DNA from: Siphonodentalium dalli
Taxonomy: Eukaryota > Mollusca > Scaphopoda > Gadilida > Siphonodentaliidae
NCBI GenBank assembly: GCA_032622095.1
Contig: CP136069.1
Location: 198,989,239 to 199,053,238 of the forward strand
Direction: 5' to 3'
Length of the DNA: 64,000 nt
A program made the position numbers and the translations under genes. Shown in pieces: positions 34,760 to 46,672 of the stretch. Position 1 is the first letter of the stretch; every line of letters starts with the position of its first letter. The notes beneath the pieces are model-generated. The model had not been told where the DNA came from. It ran no database searches and worked only from the letters and a program-made list of their open reading frames with translations.

Positions 34760-37132
34760 ATGGATTCAATTAGTTCTAGAAGGTAAGCTCAAATTATATT
34801 TATATTTAATTTAATTAGAATGAAAGATGAATTATTTATTCGCGATTGTAATACGATGTAAATTTCGCGATTATATATAGCGCGCGATAACTATATATAA
34901 CGAAATTAAGAAATTTTGGGTGTTTCGAGGGAGAACTCATCGTTTATTGCGCATCCCTTTATCACAAAGGCTGGAGTGCTCACAACTGGACTGAGCATGT
35001 CTCGTTAATGATGAATTAATGGGATATCTATGTTATCAAACGAATATGTTAATTTCAGTAGCGGAAGACACAATTTGGAAATGGACTTCGAACTAAAGAA
35101 GATCGCAAATTCCGCAGCATTCGGTTCGGGTGATGATGTAATGGAGACCTGGACTCATCTGACTGCATTCAGCTCGTGTGGCGATGTAATGGAGGCCTGG
35201 ACACCCCTGACTGCGATGATGGAATGTGATGGTGAGTATATTAAGGGGGGGTGGGTCAAGTGGCCAATTTTAATGGGGATTTCCATGCAAATGTTATATG
35301 CGAATCAGTTGTCGGGGAACGAAAGCAGCCATACCGGTATAAACAGGCGTCACGAACATTCAACTGGCATTTATTTTTTCCACTCGTTTTCAATTCCACA
35401 TATCTGCATAGACTCCAGCCAACAATTAATTTCAATTAATTATACTTCTTTATGTTTAAACATATTTTTATCGTAATATAATATTACAAGAGGGATCGGG
35501 GCACAAGTTTTGAAAACTTACCTTTCTTTACTGGCGATATACACTGAGATCGCGCTATTTGCACAAATGAGTATAGTGTTTATTTTTTCATCCTCTCAGA
35601 TATATCTGTCTCCATTCCGGATAACTGTCTGGTGGAAGCTGTTGATAACGTGTGTCAATCTGCACCAAACTACGGATGGCTGTTTGGAAACAGAGGTAAG
35701 CTTGTTACCAGGCCCCAGGGGGTGAATTTAGTGACGCAACATGCTCAGACCTTTGAAAGTATCTTTATTATCAAATTAACTAGATTTTTAGTTCCTTTAC
35801 AAACTTTACAAAAAAAGTTCATTTTTCATTTTTAGTTTAGTTCTCTATATCCCCAGATTGGCAGACGACATAATAATAGAGGTGTCCAATGAGCACGTCA
35901 CCATCTGTGAACTTAAATTTGAGTCTATATATGTCTCCCATAGCAAATGAGGCCATGTAGAATGAGGTCCATACACATATGGGCAATTTAGTGATGTTAG
36001 CCCGCTGTCTCCCACTGGGAATCATTCTGCACATGACCAGCACCATATTTTGACTGTTGCCTCACTAAATCGCTCCATGTATGTCTTATTCGATGATAAC
36101 TGTGCAAGGCCTACTGAATTTAAATAAAATCTCTATGCAATGTAGAAAATGTAGAAAAACAATATTGTTCCCGTCTTATGTTTAGGTCATATTATATGTA
36201 TTATATATGTGATGTGGTGTGTAAGATACCATGCACGTAAAGCTCACATTACACCAATATAATATTGTTCACGCTATATTGGCTTCCGGTTTCCAGATTA
36301 ATAGTGTGGTCGTGGGAGAGTTGAACCCAGAAGAAATTGGATACAAATTGGTGTCATTCGGATCGACGCGAAACAACACCAGGAACAAAATATCCATATT
36401 ATAAGTTCAAGATGCCCGCAATGACTTACAAGTCATCAAAAACTGTGCACCATAATACCTCAAACATAACATATATGCATATGTACAACCGAGGCATCTC
36501 AGGTCCGATGACTTAATGCTCTTATATACCGTACCCTAAGGTTGATAGTAGTTTCAGTGACATGTCGTATATTCCATAGCCGGACCGACTCTCTGGAATG
36601 ATCACCCGCAGCCGCCCTGGATATGATGAATTCAAATGTCTTTTGAAAACTCTTCTGAACACTTGGGCGTGGAACTTTACTGAACTAGCTATTAATGCGG
36701 GCTACATAATGATCCCTTGTTTAAACTTGAAATTTGTGAATTTATTTTAATGTTGTGCCTTGAAACCTCGGTGATATGTGCGCAAAACAAGAAATGTGTC
36801 ATATGATATAATGTCTAATCTATACATTTAATAGGAGATAATCTATATAGAGACGTCGTTTGTTGCCCCTATGTGTTGTTGTTGTTGTTTTATTCTATAT
36901 TTTGTTCTCTAGTTGTTGTTTTTTCTTACATTCCTTATTTTTCTTCCTTTCTTTCATTTGCGCATACAATTTCAATGATGGATATTTCTCTTTTTCAGAC
37001 GAGACAAATAACGAAATCATCGTGGGAGGTAATGACCTAATCATTCCCAGAAAAATCAATAAATGCAGAAGAATTGCCCGGGCAGTTAGAAGAAGTTTCG
37101 GATGCATCAGGAGAGATTACACATTACAGTAA
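34760..37132 (+). CDS. Unrecognised four-exon gene (copy 4, type B)
   Basis: Exons are 34760-34782, 35059-35231, 35600-35695 and 36999-37132, again 426 nt. Compared with type A there are three base differences and all change the protein: S40T in exon 2, V107I and M135R in exon 4. M135R adds another positive charge to the tail. Introns 2 and 3 differ from type A by many indels while the exons have none, which supports the exon model. Intron 2 carries a 22-bp stretch near 35331-35352 that type A lacks. Confidence 0.6.
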
Positions 37133-37181
37133 AACATAATTGATGATATAAATACTAATTTATGCCTTGGGTGAAGTGGTG

Positions 37182-37296
37182 GGAACGATTTTCCAGAGGT
37201 TGTGTCTTTTGAACAACACACAGGACCATTGACCAAGGCCGCATGTAAATAGTCCTACTTGCTGTTCATAATACACCATCGAGGGAAAATAGCGCT
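37182..37296. repeat. Near-palindromic repeat P1 (U4)
   Basis: Type B version. The sequence between the stop codon and P1 is shortened relative to type A. Confidence 0.7.
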
Positions 37297-37501
37297 CGCT
37301 ATATTGCACCCAAGGCTGTTAATGTGTGTCAGTGAGTACGGATTGAAACACAAAAGTACTGACATTCAATATATGACAAATTCTTACACATCTTACTAAT
37401 ATTTGGCCAAATACATACCCATTTCTTTATGATTGCATTGGCTACACAGATGCGTGTCTTTAACAGTTCCATAACGGGAGTAGCATTAAAGACCATGTGT
37501 C

Positions 37502-37564
37502 AGTGCATTATCTTATATATGCGAGTCTCCCATAAGGACCCTCGCATATATAAGAGAATGCACT
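37502..37564. repeat. 63-nt hairpin H1 (U4)
   Basis: Arms and loop kept in type B. Confidence 0.75.
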
Positions 37565-38129
37565 TGCTTGCAAGGTCAATGTAAATATTGTGAGGCCACT
37601 GTATTTTAAGAGAATGCATTAATTGGCACAGGGTTTTCGCAAAATTTCAGGAAGCTCCTGCCATGGAAGGGTTATCATCTTATCTGTGCATGATCGTCCA
37701 TCCGGGTATCGAACTGGGGTCTTGGATCAATAGATGGATCATCTGGGGACGGTGGTCGCTGTTTGTCCCTGGGTCAGCCCATGGATGTGTCGGAGCACTG
37801 GTCGAGTGCATACGAATGACAGCTATCGTCCAACGGTTGGCCCAGTGGGCGGCCAAGATTGCTGTCTTAGGGTGCATCGGGTGGAGATCCGAAGGGTGGG
37901 CGCTCTACTCGGAGTGAAATCACATTTTTACTCGGCTCGAATTATTGTAAACAGTACGATCCATATACACATCAGAAAGACTTCTAATTAACTGTTCAAC
38001 GCATATGTACGCTGGCACTATGGCAGACCACTTATTAATATTAGTGTTCAATGCAAAATGTTTAGTTCGTGTCTTTGGAAGATTGTGTGATTGCTCAGTT
38101 ATTGTTTGTCAATATCATACGGCGTAATC

Positions 38130-39233
38130 TGAGAATTCATTGTGAGCACGGAGGATTCGATGTGATGCCAATGAGGGTTCTATAGCGTTTTTGGTTGTTT
38201 TGTTTTGCCTTTTGAGTAAAGTAGCGAGAACTCTTTTCCCGAGGTTGTGTCTTTTGAACAGCATGCAGGACTATTGACCAAGGCCGCAGGTAAATAGTTC
38301 TGCTTGCTAATCAGAATACACCATCGAGGGGGAAATATGGCTGGGTATTGCACACCAATGTGCATTTTTTGGTTATTAGTGGTAACTCATACAAAGAGGT
38401 TCACTGCTTGATAGTAAACATGTAATTGCTAACATTTGGTCATTTTCCCGGTGGGGAGACCCTTCTCGCACACCTATAGACCGTCGAATAGGTGTGGATG
38501 GCACTGGGTATATATAATGCATATTCACTAGCCAGGTACTGCCAACAACAACAATCAGTGCACTTGATAAATGGCTTTAAACACAAATATCAACGCGGAG
38601 GTGTTGTGATTATCAATATACAGACATCACAACACATATACCACGGATGCATGGCACTGTGGCCCATTTACGTCTCATGACGGGCACAGTTGCGAAAATT
38701 ATTTTCAGGATGTCATGTCTTTTGAATATCATGCAGGACTATTTACCAAAGCCGCAGGTAAATAGTCCGGCTTGTTGTTCAGAAGACATCATCGAGGGGG
38801 AACACTATTGAACACTATTGAACACCAATTAAGGCAGTCAATACGTGTTGTATTGACACAATTCTCCCCAGGCAGCCGAGGGATACATACATCATAGTGC
38901 AAGTAAATACGCACATGTCTTAGACAATGCAAAACTGTGACGATTTAGTTGCAATAACCGAGCATTTTATCAAATGCACTTATTTTTTCGTTGAGAGTAC
39001 AAAGCTAGTGAACAGGATATCAATATACCCAGTGCCATATGTATGGCTTATACATATGTGAGAAGGTTCTCCCCATTGGGCAAACGACCAAATGTTATCA
39101 TTTACATGTTTAGTATCAAGCAATGAACCTCTTTGTATATATGAGATACAAAACAAACAAAAAAAATCCACAAAACACGCTCAAACACTCGTTGGCACCA
39201 CATCGAATCTTCCGTGCTCCCAACGAATCCTCG
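38130..39233. mobile_element. Foldback element (U4)
   Basis: Type B version with the same arm layout. Confidence 0.65.
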
Positions 39234-39500
39234 GATCGATTACGCAATGTGAACATGATTTAGTTTGAACTTGTGTATATAATTTATTGTGATTTTTCTA
39301 CATAAATGAGTTATTTCTTGTGTATATAATTCTATTATAGTAGTCTATAATAAATCAATTATTTCCTCTGACTTTATCATTACTTTTCTATTTATCCTTT
39401 GTATACTCATTGACGAGTAGATTCCTTAGGAAATGTTTCAGATAATATGTGACCCGCCATATCAAATCCAGTCGGAAGTCGGGATTTTTTTTACCCTGTG

Positions 39501-39567
39501 CCAATGCATTCTCTTATATATGCGAGTCGACCATAGGTCGCCTCGCATATATAAGAGAATGCATTGG
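39501..39567. repeat. 67-nt hairpin H2 (U4)
   Basis: Identical arms. Confidence 0.8.
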
Positions 39568-39798
39568 CTTAACAATTTTTTATCATGTTTTTAAATAAAT
39601 GTTTCTTACAATTTTGAGGACATAAAATAAAAAAAAACATCCATTACCCCGCAGGGAGCCCCACATATATATAGAAGCACATAGAAGAGTGTCGTCTGCT
39701 CATGTTTGTCTGGGGCTCTGTATGGGTGAAATTATAAATTTGTTAAAGAATACAAGAACAAATTATTAAAATTGTTGCTTTTCAAGTTTAGGCGTGAA

Positions 39799-40110
39799 TG
39801 ACGTCATTAATTTTTACAATACCATGAAACAGCATTTCGACGCATTGAAAATCCGGACAAGAAAAATGGGTTAAAAATCACGTGACTTCCGCTTCGCTTT
39901 CGCATAGAATCATGGGAACAATAATATCCCAAAAAGAAACGGTGACACAGAATCGGAAGTGGACCAACGGGATGGTTATAAAATTAACAACTTTAGTTTT
40001 TCTGAACAATTCCTATGTGATTTTGGCCTATAGATTAGTTTCGTTTGACCAATTTCGTTGGTTAGCTGAATAAAATCAGCGAAGACGTCATGACATGGTC
40101 CATGACGTCA
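39799..40110. promoter_or_regulatory. Pair of CRE palindromes (U4)
   Basis: CREs at 39799-39806 and 40103-40110. Confidence 0.35.
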
Positions 40111-40522
40111 TTTGCGTCATTTGGTGTTGTGGGCTAGAATCCAGAAAAAAATTGGTCTCCGCAGGAAACACTGATTTCACATCAGTATACTAGACTTGGT
40201 TGCATTTATAACCGTTTTCGCAAAAGATATATGCGAAAATAGCACAAGCAAACGTGCCTGCTTCAGAATCAAATTACCACAGTTGAATAGCCAAGGATGT
40301 ACCCTTTCCAACAATGTATAGCACGACATCGTGTGTTGCGCCGATGTTTACTTATGGTGTTTTGTAATAACGATCCCGCCTTAGCTGCGTGTAATTTTCC
40401 TCCGGACAAATTGCTTAGCGAAAAATCCCCCTAATAGGCGGACAACATATTCAATAAGTTCCCGTCTCGCAACGATTTGGCCTCACAGACATATCAGCGG
40501 CTTATCAATTCCTTCGAGATAA

Positions 40523-40729
40523 ATGATTGAACCAATCTACCCTAACAAGGGGGATTTTTTCACGGTTGTATATCGCGCGAATAGTCATGGCTGGCTGCCA
40601 GGTATTCACACTCAACATCGGAACGCGGCTTATTATTTGAAATCATTTGTGAGCAGTGGTGGCGGCGAGGAAGTCATATTATATGACCATCATAACATGG
40701 GTCGCCTTCGCTGGAGAAGGTGGAATTAA
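40523..40729 (+). CDS. 68-codon ORF of uncertain coding status (U4, type B)
   Basis: Same protein as in U3. Confidence 0.25.
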   Translation: MIEPIYPNKGDFFTVVYRANSHGWLPGIHTQHRNAAYYLKSFVSSGGGEEVILYDHHNMGRLRWRRWN

Positions 40730-41038
40730 GCCTCAACCAAATTTGTTGTCAAGTTGATGTGGGGGGCTTATATGACCTTGACCTTGACCATAAAACGACC
40801 TTGACCTCTGTTGAAAGACATCTCACTTAAAGGGCCATTTTGCTAGATATGTGTTGCGATGTACGCGCTCATGTCAATATTCAGAGGCCTTTTATAGCTA
40901 TCCGTTAGAAATATACCGGTATCGAGGCTCCTACATACTCGAGTCTGTATCTGACGAACAGAAACATGGGAGTACGATATCAATTTAAACGTGACCTCCA
41001 TAAAGAATCTATTATATATTTGAGGAAAGTTTGTGGTC

Positions 41039-41764
41039 TGTGCGTGTGGGTGTGTGTGTGTGTGTGTATGTGTGTGTGTGTTTCCGCGATGGAATCGGAA
41101 ACGGCTAACCGATTTTGACGAAACTTGGTACGGGTATGTAGTTTGACCTGAGGACTAACATGGGTATATCCGTTTGCCCGTGCGGCGTGACCTTGACCTT
41201 CAAATGACCTTGAACTCAAGTTCTCCGCTGAGCCGATTTTCACCAAATTTGGTATGTGGGGGTAGTTTCAGGCGCTGAGCAATTTCGTCACACCCGGATG
41301 CCCGTGCGGCGTGAACTTGAGATTTTAAATGACATTGAACTGTATCTGGGTATCCACTGGGCCGATTTCCACCATTTTTTGGGGGTGTTGGTGTAGATGG
41401 GGATGCCAACAAATTTCGTCTCACCCACATGCCGTCAGACAGGTACCCAGCTAAAACCTAATGTATAGTTTGTGACTTTTGTCTGTTAGCTATGGCCGGG
41501 AAAACTTCCGGACGGATTTCGACGAAACTTGATACCTAAGTGTACGTTTGTCCGGGAAGTGTTTTGGACCGGTCAAAGTGTGATGCTTGATCTTAAACAT
41601 GGTCGATTCAAGATCAAATCGGGTAATAGTGGCGGATTTCGACGAAATTCGATAGCTAGGGATACTTTTGTCCGGGCAGTGTTTTGGACTGCTTAACTCG
41701 TAACCCCGACCTGACATTGACATTCAAAACGGTAAATTCAAGGTCAAATCTGGTCAAATTTCGC
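41039..41764. repeat. Degenerate Helitron-like repeat block (U4/U5)
   Basis: Type B version. Confidence 0.6.
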
Positions 41765-42108
41765 ATAACTAGATCCGACGAAGCACCATTGGTCGCCTCG
41801 CATATATAAGAGAATGCATTGGCTTAACAATTTTTCTTCTGTCTGTGGTCTGCTGTTATTACCTGTATATGTCCCTCTAAATGAACATTAGACTGTCTCA
41901 ATGTATACATATATAACTGAATGTGTTAGTCCACTTAGTCTAGTAGGGTTACAGTAATGTGGAACACTCCGTTGGGGAAATATGATGGGATCGGAGAGTA
42001 CTCTTCCTCACAGTAGTTATCCTCGTAATTTTATACCCAAATTGGGCACCCCACGGTGTCATTCTTATAGATACATTGATTATATACAGTGATTCAGACC
42101 GTGTCAAA

Positions 42109-43371
42109 CTTAACACTGCCATCATGTTCATAACGTGAGGAAATCATTCATAGAGTACAGTCCCTGCTACGATGGACTTAACACTGCCATCATGTTCTCA
42201 ACATGTGAGGAAATCACTTATAGAGTTCATACCCCTGCTGCGATGGACTTAACACTACCATCATGTTCATAACATGTGAGGAAATCACTCATAGAGTTCA
42301 GTCCCTGCTACGATGGACTTAACACTGCCATCATGTTCATAACATGTGAGGAAATCACTCATAGAGTTCAGTCCCCTGCTACGATGGACTTAACACTGCC
42401 ATCATTTTCATAACATGAGTGGAAATCACTCATAGAGTTCAGTCCCTGCTACGATGGACTTAACACTGCCATCATGTTCATAACATGTGAGGAAATCACT
42501 CATAGAGTTCAGTCCCTGCTACGATGGACTTAACACTGCTATCATGTTCATAACGTGAGGAAATCACTCATAGAGTTCAGTCCCCTGTTACGATGGACTT
42601 AACACTGCCATCATGTTCATAACGTGAGGAAATCACTCATAGAGTTCAGTCCCCTGTTACGATGGACTTAACACTGCCACCATGTTCATAACGTGAGGAA
42701 ATCACTCATAGAGGTCAGTCCCCTGCTACGATGGACTTAACACTGCCATCATGTTCATAACGTGAGGAAATCACTCATAGATTTTAGTCCCCTGCTACGA
42801 TGGACTTAACGCTGCCATCATGTTCATAACGTGATGAAATCACTCATAGAGTTCAGTCCCCTGTTACGATGGACTTAACACTGCCATCATATGTTCATAA
42901 TGTGAGGAAATCACTCATAAAGTTCAGTCCCCTCTTACGATGGACTTAACACTGCCATCATGTGTTCATAACGTGAGGAAATCACTCATAGAGTTCAGTC
43001 CCCAGCTACGATGGACTTAACACTGCCATCATATTCATAACGTGCGGAAATCACTCATAGAGTTCAGTTCCCTGTTGCGATGGACTTAACACTGCCATCA
43101 TGTTCATAACGTGAGGAAATCACTCATAGAGTTCAGTCCCCTGCTACGATGGACTTAACACTGCCATCATGTTCATAACGTGAGGAAATCACTCATAGAG
43201 TTCAGTCCCCTGCTACGATGGACTTAACACTGCCATCATGTGTTCATAACGTGAGGAAATCACTCATAGAGTTCAGTCCCCTTCTACGATGGACTTAACA
43301 CTGCCATCATGTGTTCATAACGTGAGGAAATCACTCATAGAGTTCAGCCCCCTGCTACGATGGACTTAACA
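42109..43371. repeat. 69-bp minisatellite, 18 copies (U5)
   Basis: As U4 with one additional copy towards the 3' end (near 43160-43230). Confidence 0.95.
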
Positions 43372-43466
43372 ATGGCGCTCAATGGGTGTGCATCACCGAC
43401 TTCAACTGTAGAACTTCAATCTGTTTCTAGGTTTCCCATGGCAGTTGAGGCCTATTCAGACTGAGT

Positions 43467-44079
43467 GTGAATTCGGTGATGCTATCCCGCCTTGTGGAAT
43501 AGTGTCATTAAATTCACATTTTGGTGACCTCATTATGCAAATGTTAGACACACTAAATTCAGGCTTTGCTGTTTCATATTATTTTCTTAACCACCACTTA
43601 TCCAGGTGAAGAAAAATTGGGGGGTATATTGGACTGAGTTTGTCTTCTGCCTGTCAGGCGGTCCTTCTATACGCCTGTTGTGATGTCTATAAATCCGTCT
43701 ATCAACAATTGTTTTCTTCTCCATATTAAAGACCGAATGTGTTCATATGTTTTGGTGTGCATGTTCCCTAGGTGACTTACAATCAGATTTGTTCAAATAA
43801 GTTCACCAGATCAAATAGGTCATAAGCCAGGGCCATAACTCTTTCCCTCCATAGTAATTCTTAAAACAATATCTTCTCAAGAACAATTGGGCCTATACAG
43901 CTTATATTTGGCATGGAGGAGCCTTGGGTGACCGGGGTTCAGGTTTGTTCAAATGGGGTAATTTTTAGGAAATGAGGCCCCCAGAGGGTGAATTCGGTGA
44001 TGCTAGCCCACCCTGCGGAATAGTGTCATTAAATTCACCATTTGGGGATCTCATTCTGCAAAGGTCAGACACACTAAAT
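43467..44079. repeat. Pair of 92-bp direct repeats (U5)
   Basis: Type B version. Confidence 0.7.
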
Positions 44080-44428
44080 ATATATAAAAGAATCAATAGA
44101 CAAGAGAAAAAATTATTTGAAATAACTAATATTCATCAATAGCTTTTTACAAAATATGGCAACAGACTATTTTTAAGCTTATTCAACACGTAATACCAAG
44201 TCATCAACTTTCAAGTCATCAACTTTTCAATTTTCCATCACTATTATTAAATATCAGTAATTCGATCCGAAACCATACAACTACTTTCATAATTATCTCA
44301 ATTCAGAGATATCACATGTACTTGTGGCTACATATACATGTTATAGATGTATTAGTCATTTATGATAAAATAATTATTCGTTTTTGTTTTTGTTTGATTA
44401 CCTGTCATTAGTCGACAGTTTTATTATA

Positions 44429-44985
44429 TCTCATATATATTTTGAAGACCTCTGTCTGTCTGTCTGTCTGTCTGTCTGTCATTAATACAAATCTACGATT
44501 ATCGACCGATCGGGACGAAACTTGGTACGTGTGTGTAGTTTGACCAGGCGGTCGTCGTTGTCGTATTGGTGAGCCCGTGCGACGCCCGTGCAGCGCATGC
44601 GCAGACGAGATCTCGGAAACGGGTGGAGCTATCGACTTGAAATTTGCTATGTGAATGTATCTTGCCCCGGATACGAATTTTATCGGGTCGCCGAGCCCGT
44701 GCGACGCCAGCTTCGCGCATGCGCAGACGAGATCTCGGAAACGGGTGGAGCTATCGACTTGAAATTTGGTATGTGAATGTATCTTGCCCCGAATACGAAT
44801 TTTATCGGGTCGCCGAGCCCGTGCGACGCCAGCTTCGCGCATGCGCAGACCAGATCTGGGAAACGGGTAGAGCTATCGGCTTGAAATTTGGTTTTTGAAT
44901 AGCCCGGACAACGTCGGGCTGGGTAGAGCTATCGACTTGAAATTTGGTTTTGGATAGCCCGGACAACGTCGGGCTCATCGGCTAG
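44429..44985 (+). mobile_element. Second, distinct Helitron, 557 bp (U5 only)
   Basis: Has its own TC start and CTAG end and lies directly against the 5' end of the resident copy. Its sequence differs from the neighbour at many positions and has a longer GTCT run. Its 3' end carries two copies of the AGCCCG...CGGGCT hairpin separated by a ~55-bp duplication. It is therefore an independent member of the family and not a duplicate of the resident copy. Confidence 0.85.
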
Positions 44986-45487
44986 TCTCATATATATTTT
45001 GAAGACCTCTGTTTGTTTGTCTGTCTGTCTGTCTGTCATTTATACAAATCTACGATTCTCGATCGATCGGGACGAAACTTGGTACGTGTGTGTAGTTTGA
45101 CCAGGCGGTCGTCGTTGTCGTATTGGCGAGCCCGTGCGGCGCCCGCTTCGCGCATGCGCAGACGAGTTCTCGGAAACGGGTGGAGCTATCGACTTGAAAT
45201 TTGCTATATGAATGCATCTGGACCCGGATACGAATTTTATCGGGTCGCCGAGCCCGTGCGACGCCAGCTTCGCACATGCGCAGACGAGATCTCGGAAACG
45301 GGTGGAGCTATCGACTTGAAATTTGGTATGTGAATGTATCTTGCCCCGGATACGAATTTTATCGGGTCGCCGAGTCCGTGCGACGCCAACTTCGCGCATG
45401 CGCAGACCAGATCTCGGAAACGGGTAGAGCTATCGACTTGAAATTTGGTTTTTTAATAGCCCGGACAACGTCGGGCTCATCGGCTAG
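44986..45487 (+). mobile_element. Non-autonomous Helitron, 502 bp (U5, resident copy)
   Basis: Same length as and apparently identical to the U4 and U6 copies. Its 3' flank TTGTTATATA is the host sequence of the empty site. Confidence 0.88.
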
Positions 45488-46534
45488 TTGTTATATATTT
45501 GGATACACGACGATTATTATATTGTTATATCCAATAAAATAATTGAATTGAGAATTGAAATACAGGCTTGGCTGTTCCAATATTATTTTCTTAACCACCA
45601 CTTATCCAGGTGAAATCATACCCTGATTTTTCAAAGAAAAATTGGGGGGTATATTGGATATTGGGGGGTATATTGATATTACTAGATGAATGGATATCAT
45701 AGATGGGGATTTCACATTTGTTCTAATATGGCCAGATATAAGAGAATTAAATCTTCTCTATGTTGTTTGGTACTGGTATAATAATAATATTGATCTCTAT
45801 GCAGCCTGGGTTGGGGCAATATTTGAGGCAATGGGGAGGGAGTGTAGAGGGGGTGGAGTTTTGACCCCCTACTTTAATCAAAATTTAAACAGTTATAAAT
45901 TTCATGCCTGATACAACATTAGTTGTACATGTAGATTGGATGTTCACACCAAAAATAGGTTAGAATTGTTCTCATAGTTTATTTTCTTCCCAACATGTAT
46001 GTTTTTAAATCAGCAGTCCATATGTTCCTACTTCGGGTTAAACTGTTGGACAGAATTGGCCTCAAATTTAAACTTTATGGGGGTGTCAGGTTGGCAATTT
46101 TCAAACGTTTGAGATCTTGAAGTACTGGTACCAGTTGTAAAGTTCAACCTAAGAGGGATGTGCAAAAGGATTTTCGTGAACTTAGTACTGTGGTATGGTT
46201 GTCTTCTTTAAAAGGTAAGAGGTTTGGAGATTTGTCAGTGGTGCGCAATTAGAAAGTTCAAGGCGAGGAGCCTTGTTCATCTGAGAACATCCAGCTATGT
46301 CCATGTTTAGAACTACTTGTCTTAAGTGATTTTGTCGAGTATTGACTGTTGTAACTTGTAGTCTTCAGAGTCCCAGTCTTTACAGTCTGGTAGGCGACCC
46401 ACAGTCATTGACTGTCTTGTAAGCAACTTAGAAAAAAAAGACTACCAAAGATACCTTTATTTGCGAGCTACTATTCGACGAAACTTCCGCCCACAACCGC
46501 TTCGTAACTAGGCCACGAATTCGGGGTAGAAACG

Positions 46535-46672
46535 TGACGTCATAAACGAATGGTACGTTACGTTGAGTTAGTTTTCTATATGACATTATTAATATTCTTT
46601 CTATATACTGCTTCGACTAAATTTGACTCGCTAAAGTAATAGAACACAGACCTAGACTAGTAGTATATAGTT
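46535..46672 (+). promoter_or_regulatory. Putative promoter with CRE site, copy 5
   Basis: CRE at 46535-46542; same as copy 4. Confidence 0.35.

Larger units (their letters stand above)
30213..41499 (+). repeat. Tandem array unit U4 (type B, 11287 bp)
   Basis: Type B unit with 17 minisatellite copies, one 502-bp Helitron at 33073-33574, and both the 116-bp and 135-bp segments missing from U1 and U2. It differs from U5 in length by 626 bp, which equals one minisatellite copy (69 bp) plus one extra Helitron (557 bp). Confidence 0.95.

Noticed and set aside
35030-35476. 148-codon ORF continuing exon 2 into intron 2 in U4 and U6
   Set aside because: It depends on the length of a G-run after the donor site. 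U5, otherwise nearly identical, ends after 81 codons and type A after 80. The consensus donor GTGAGT explains the exon end better.
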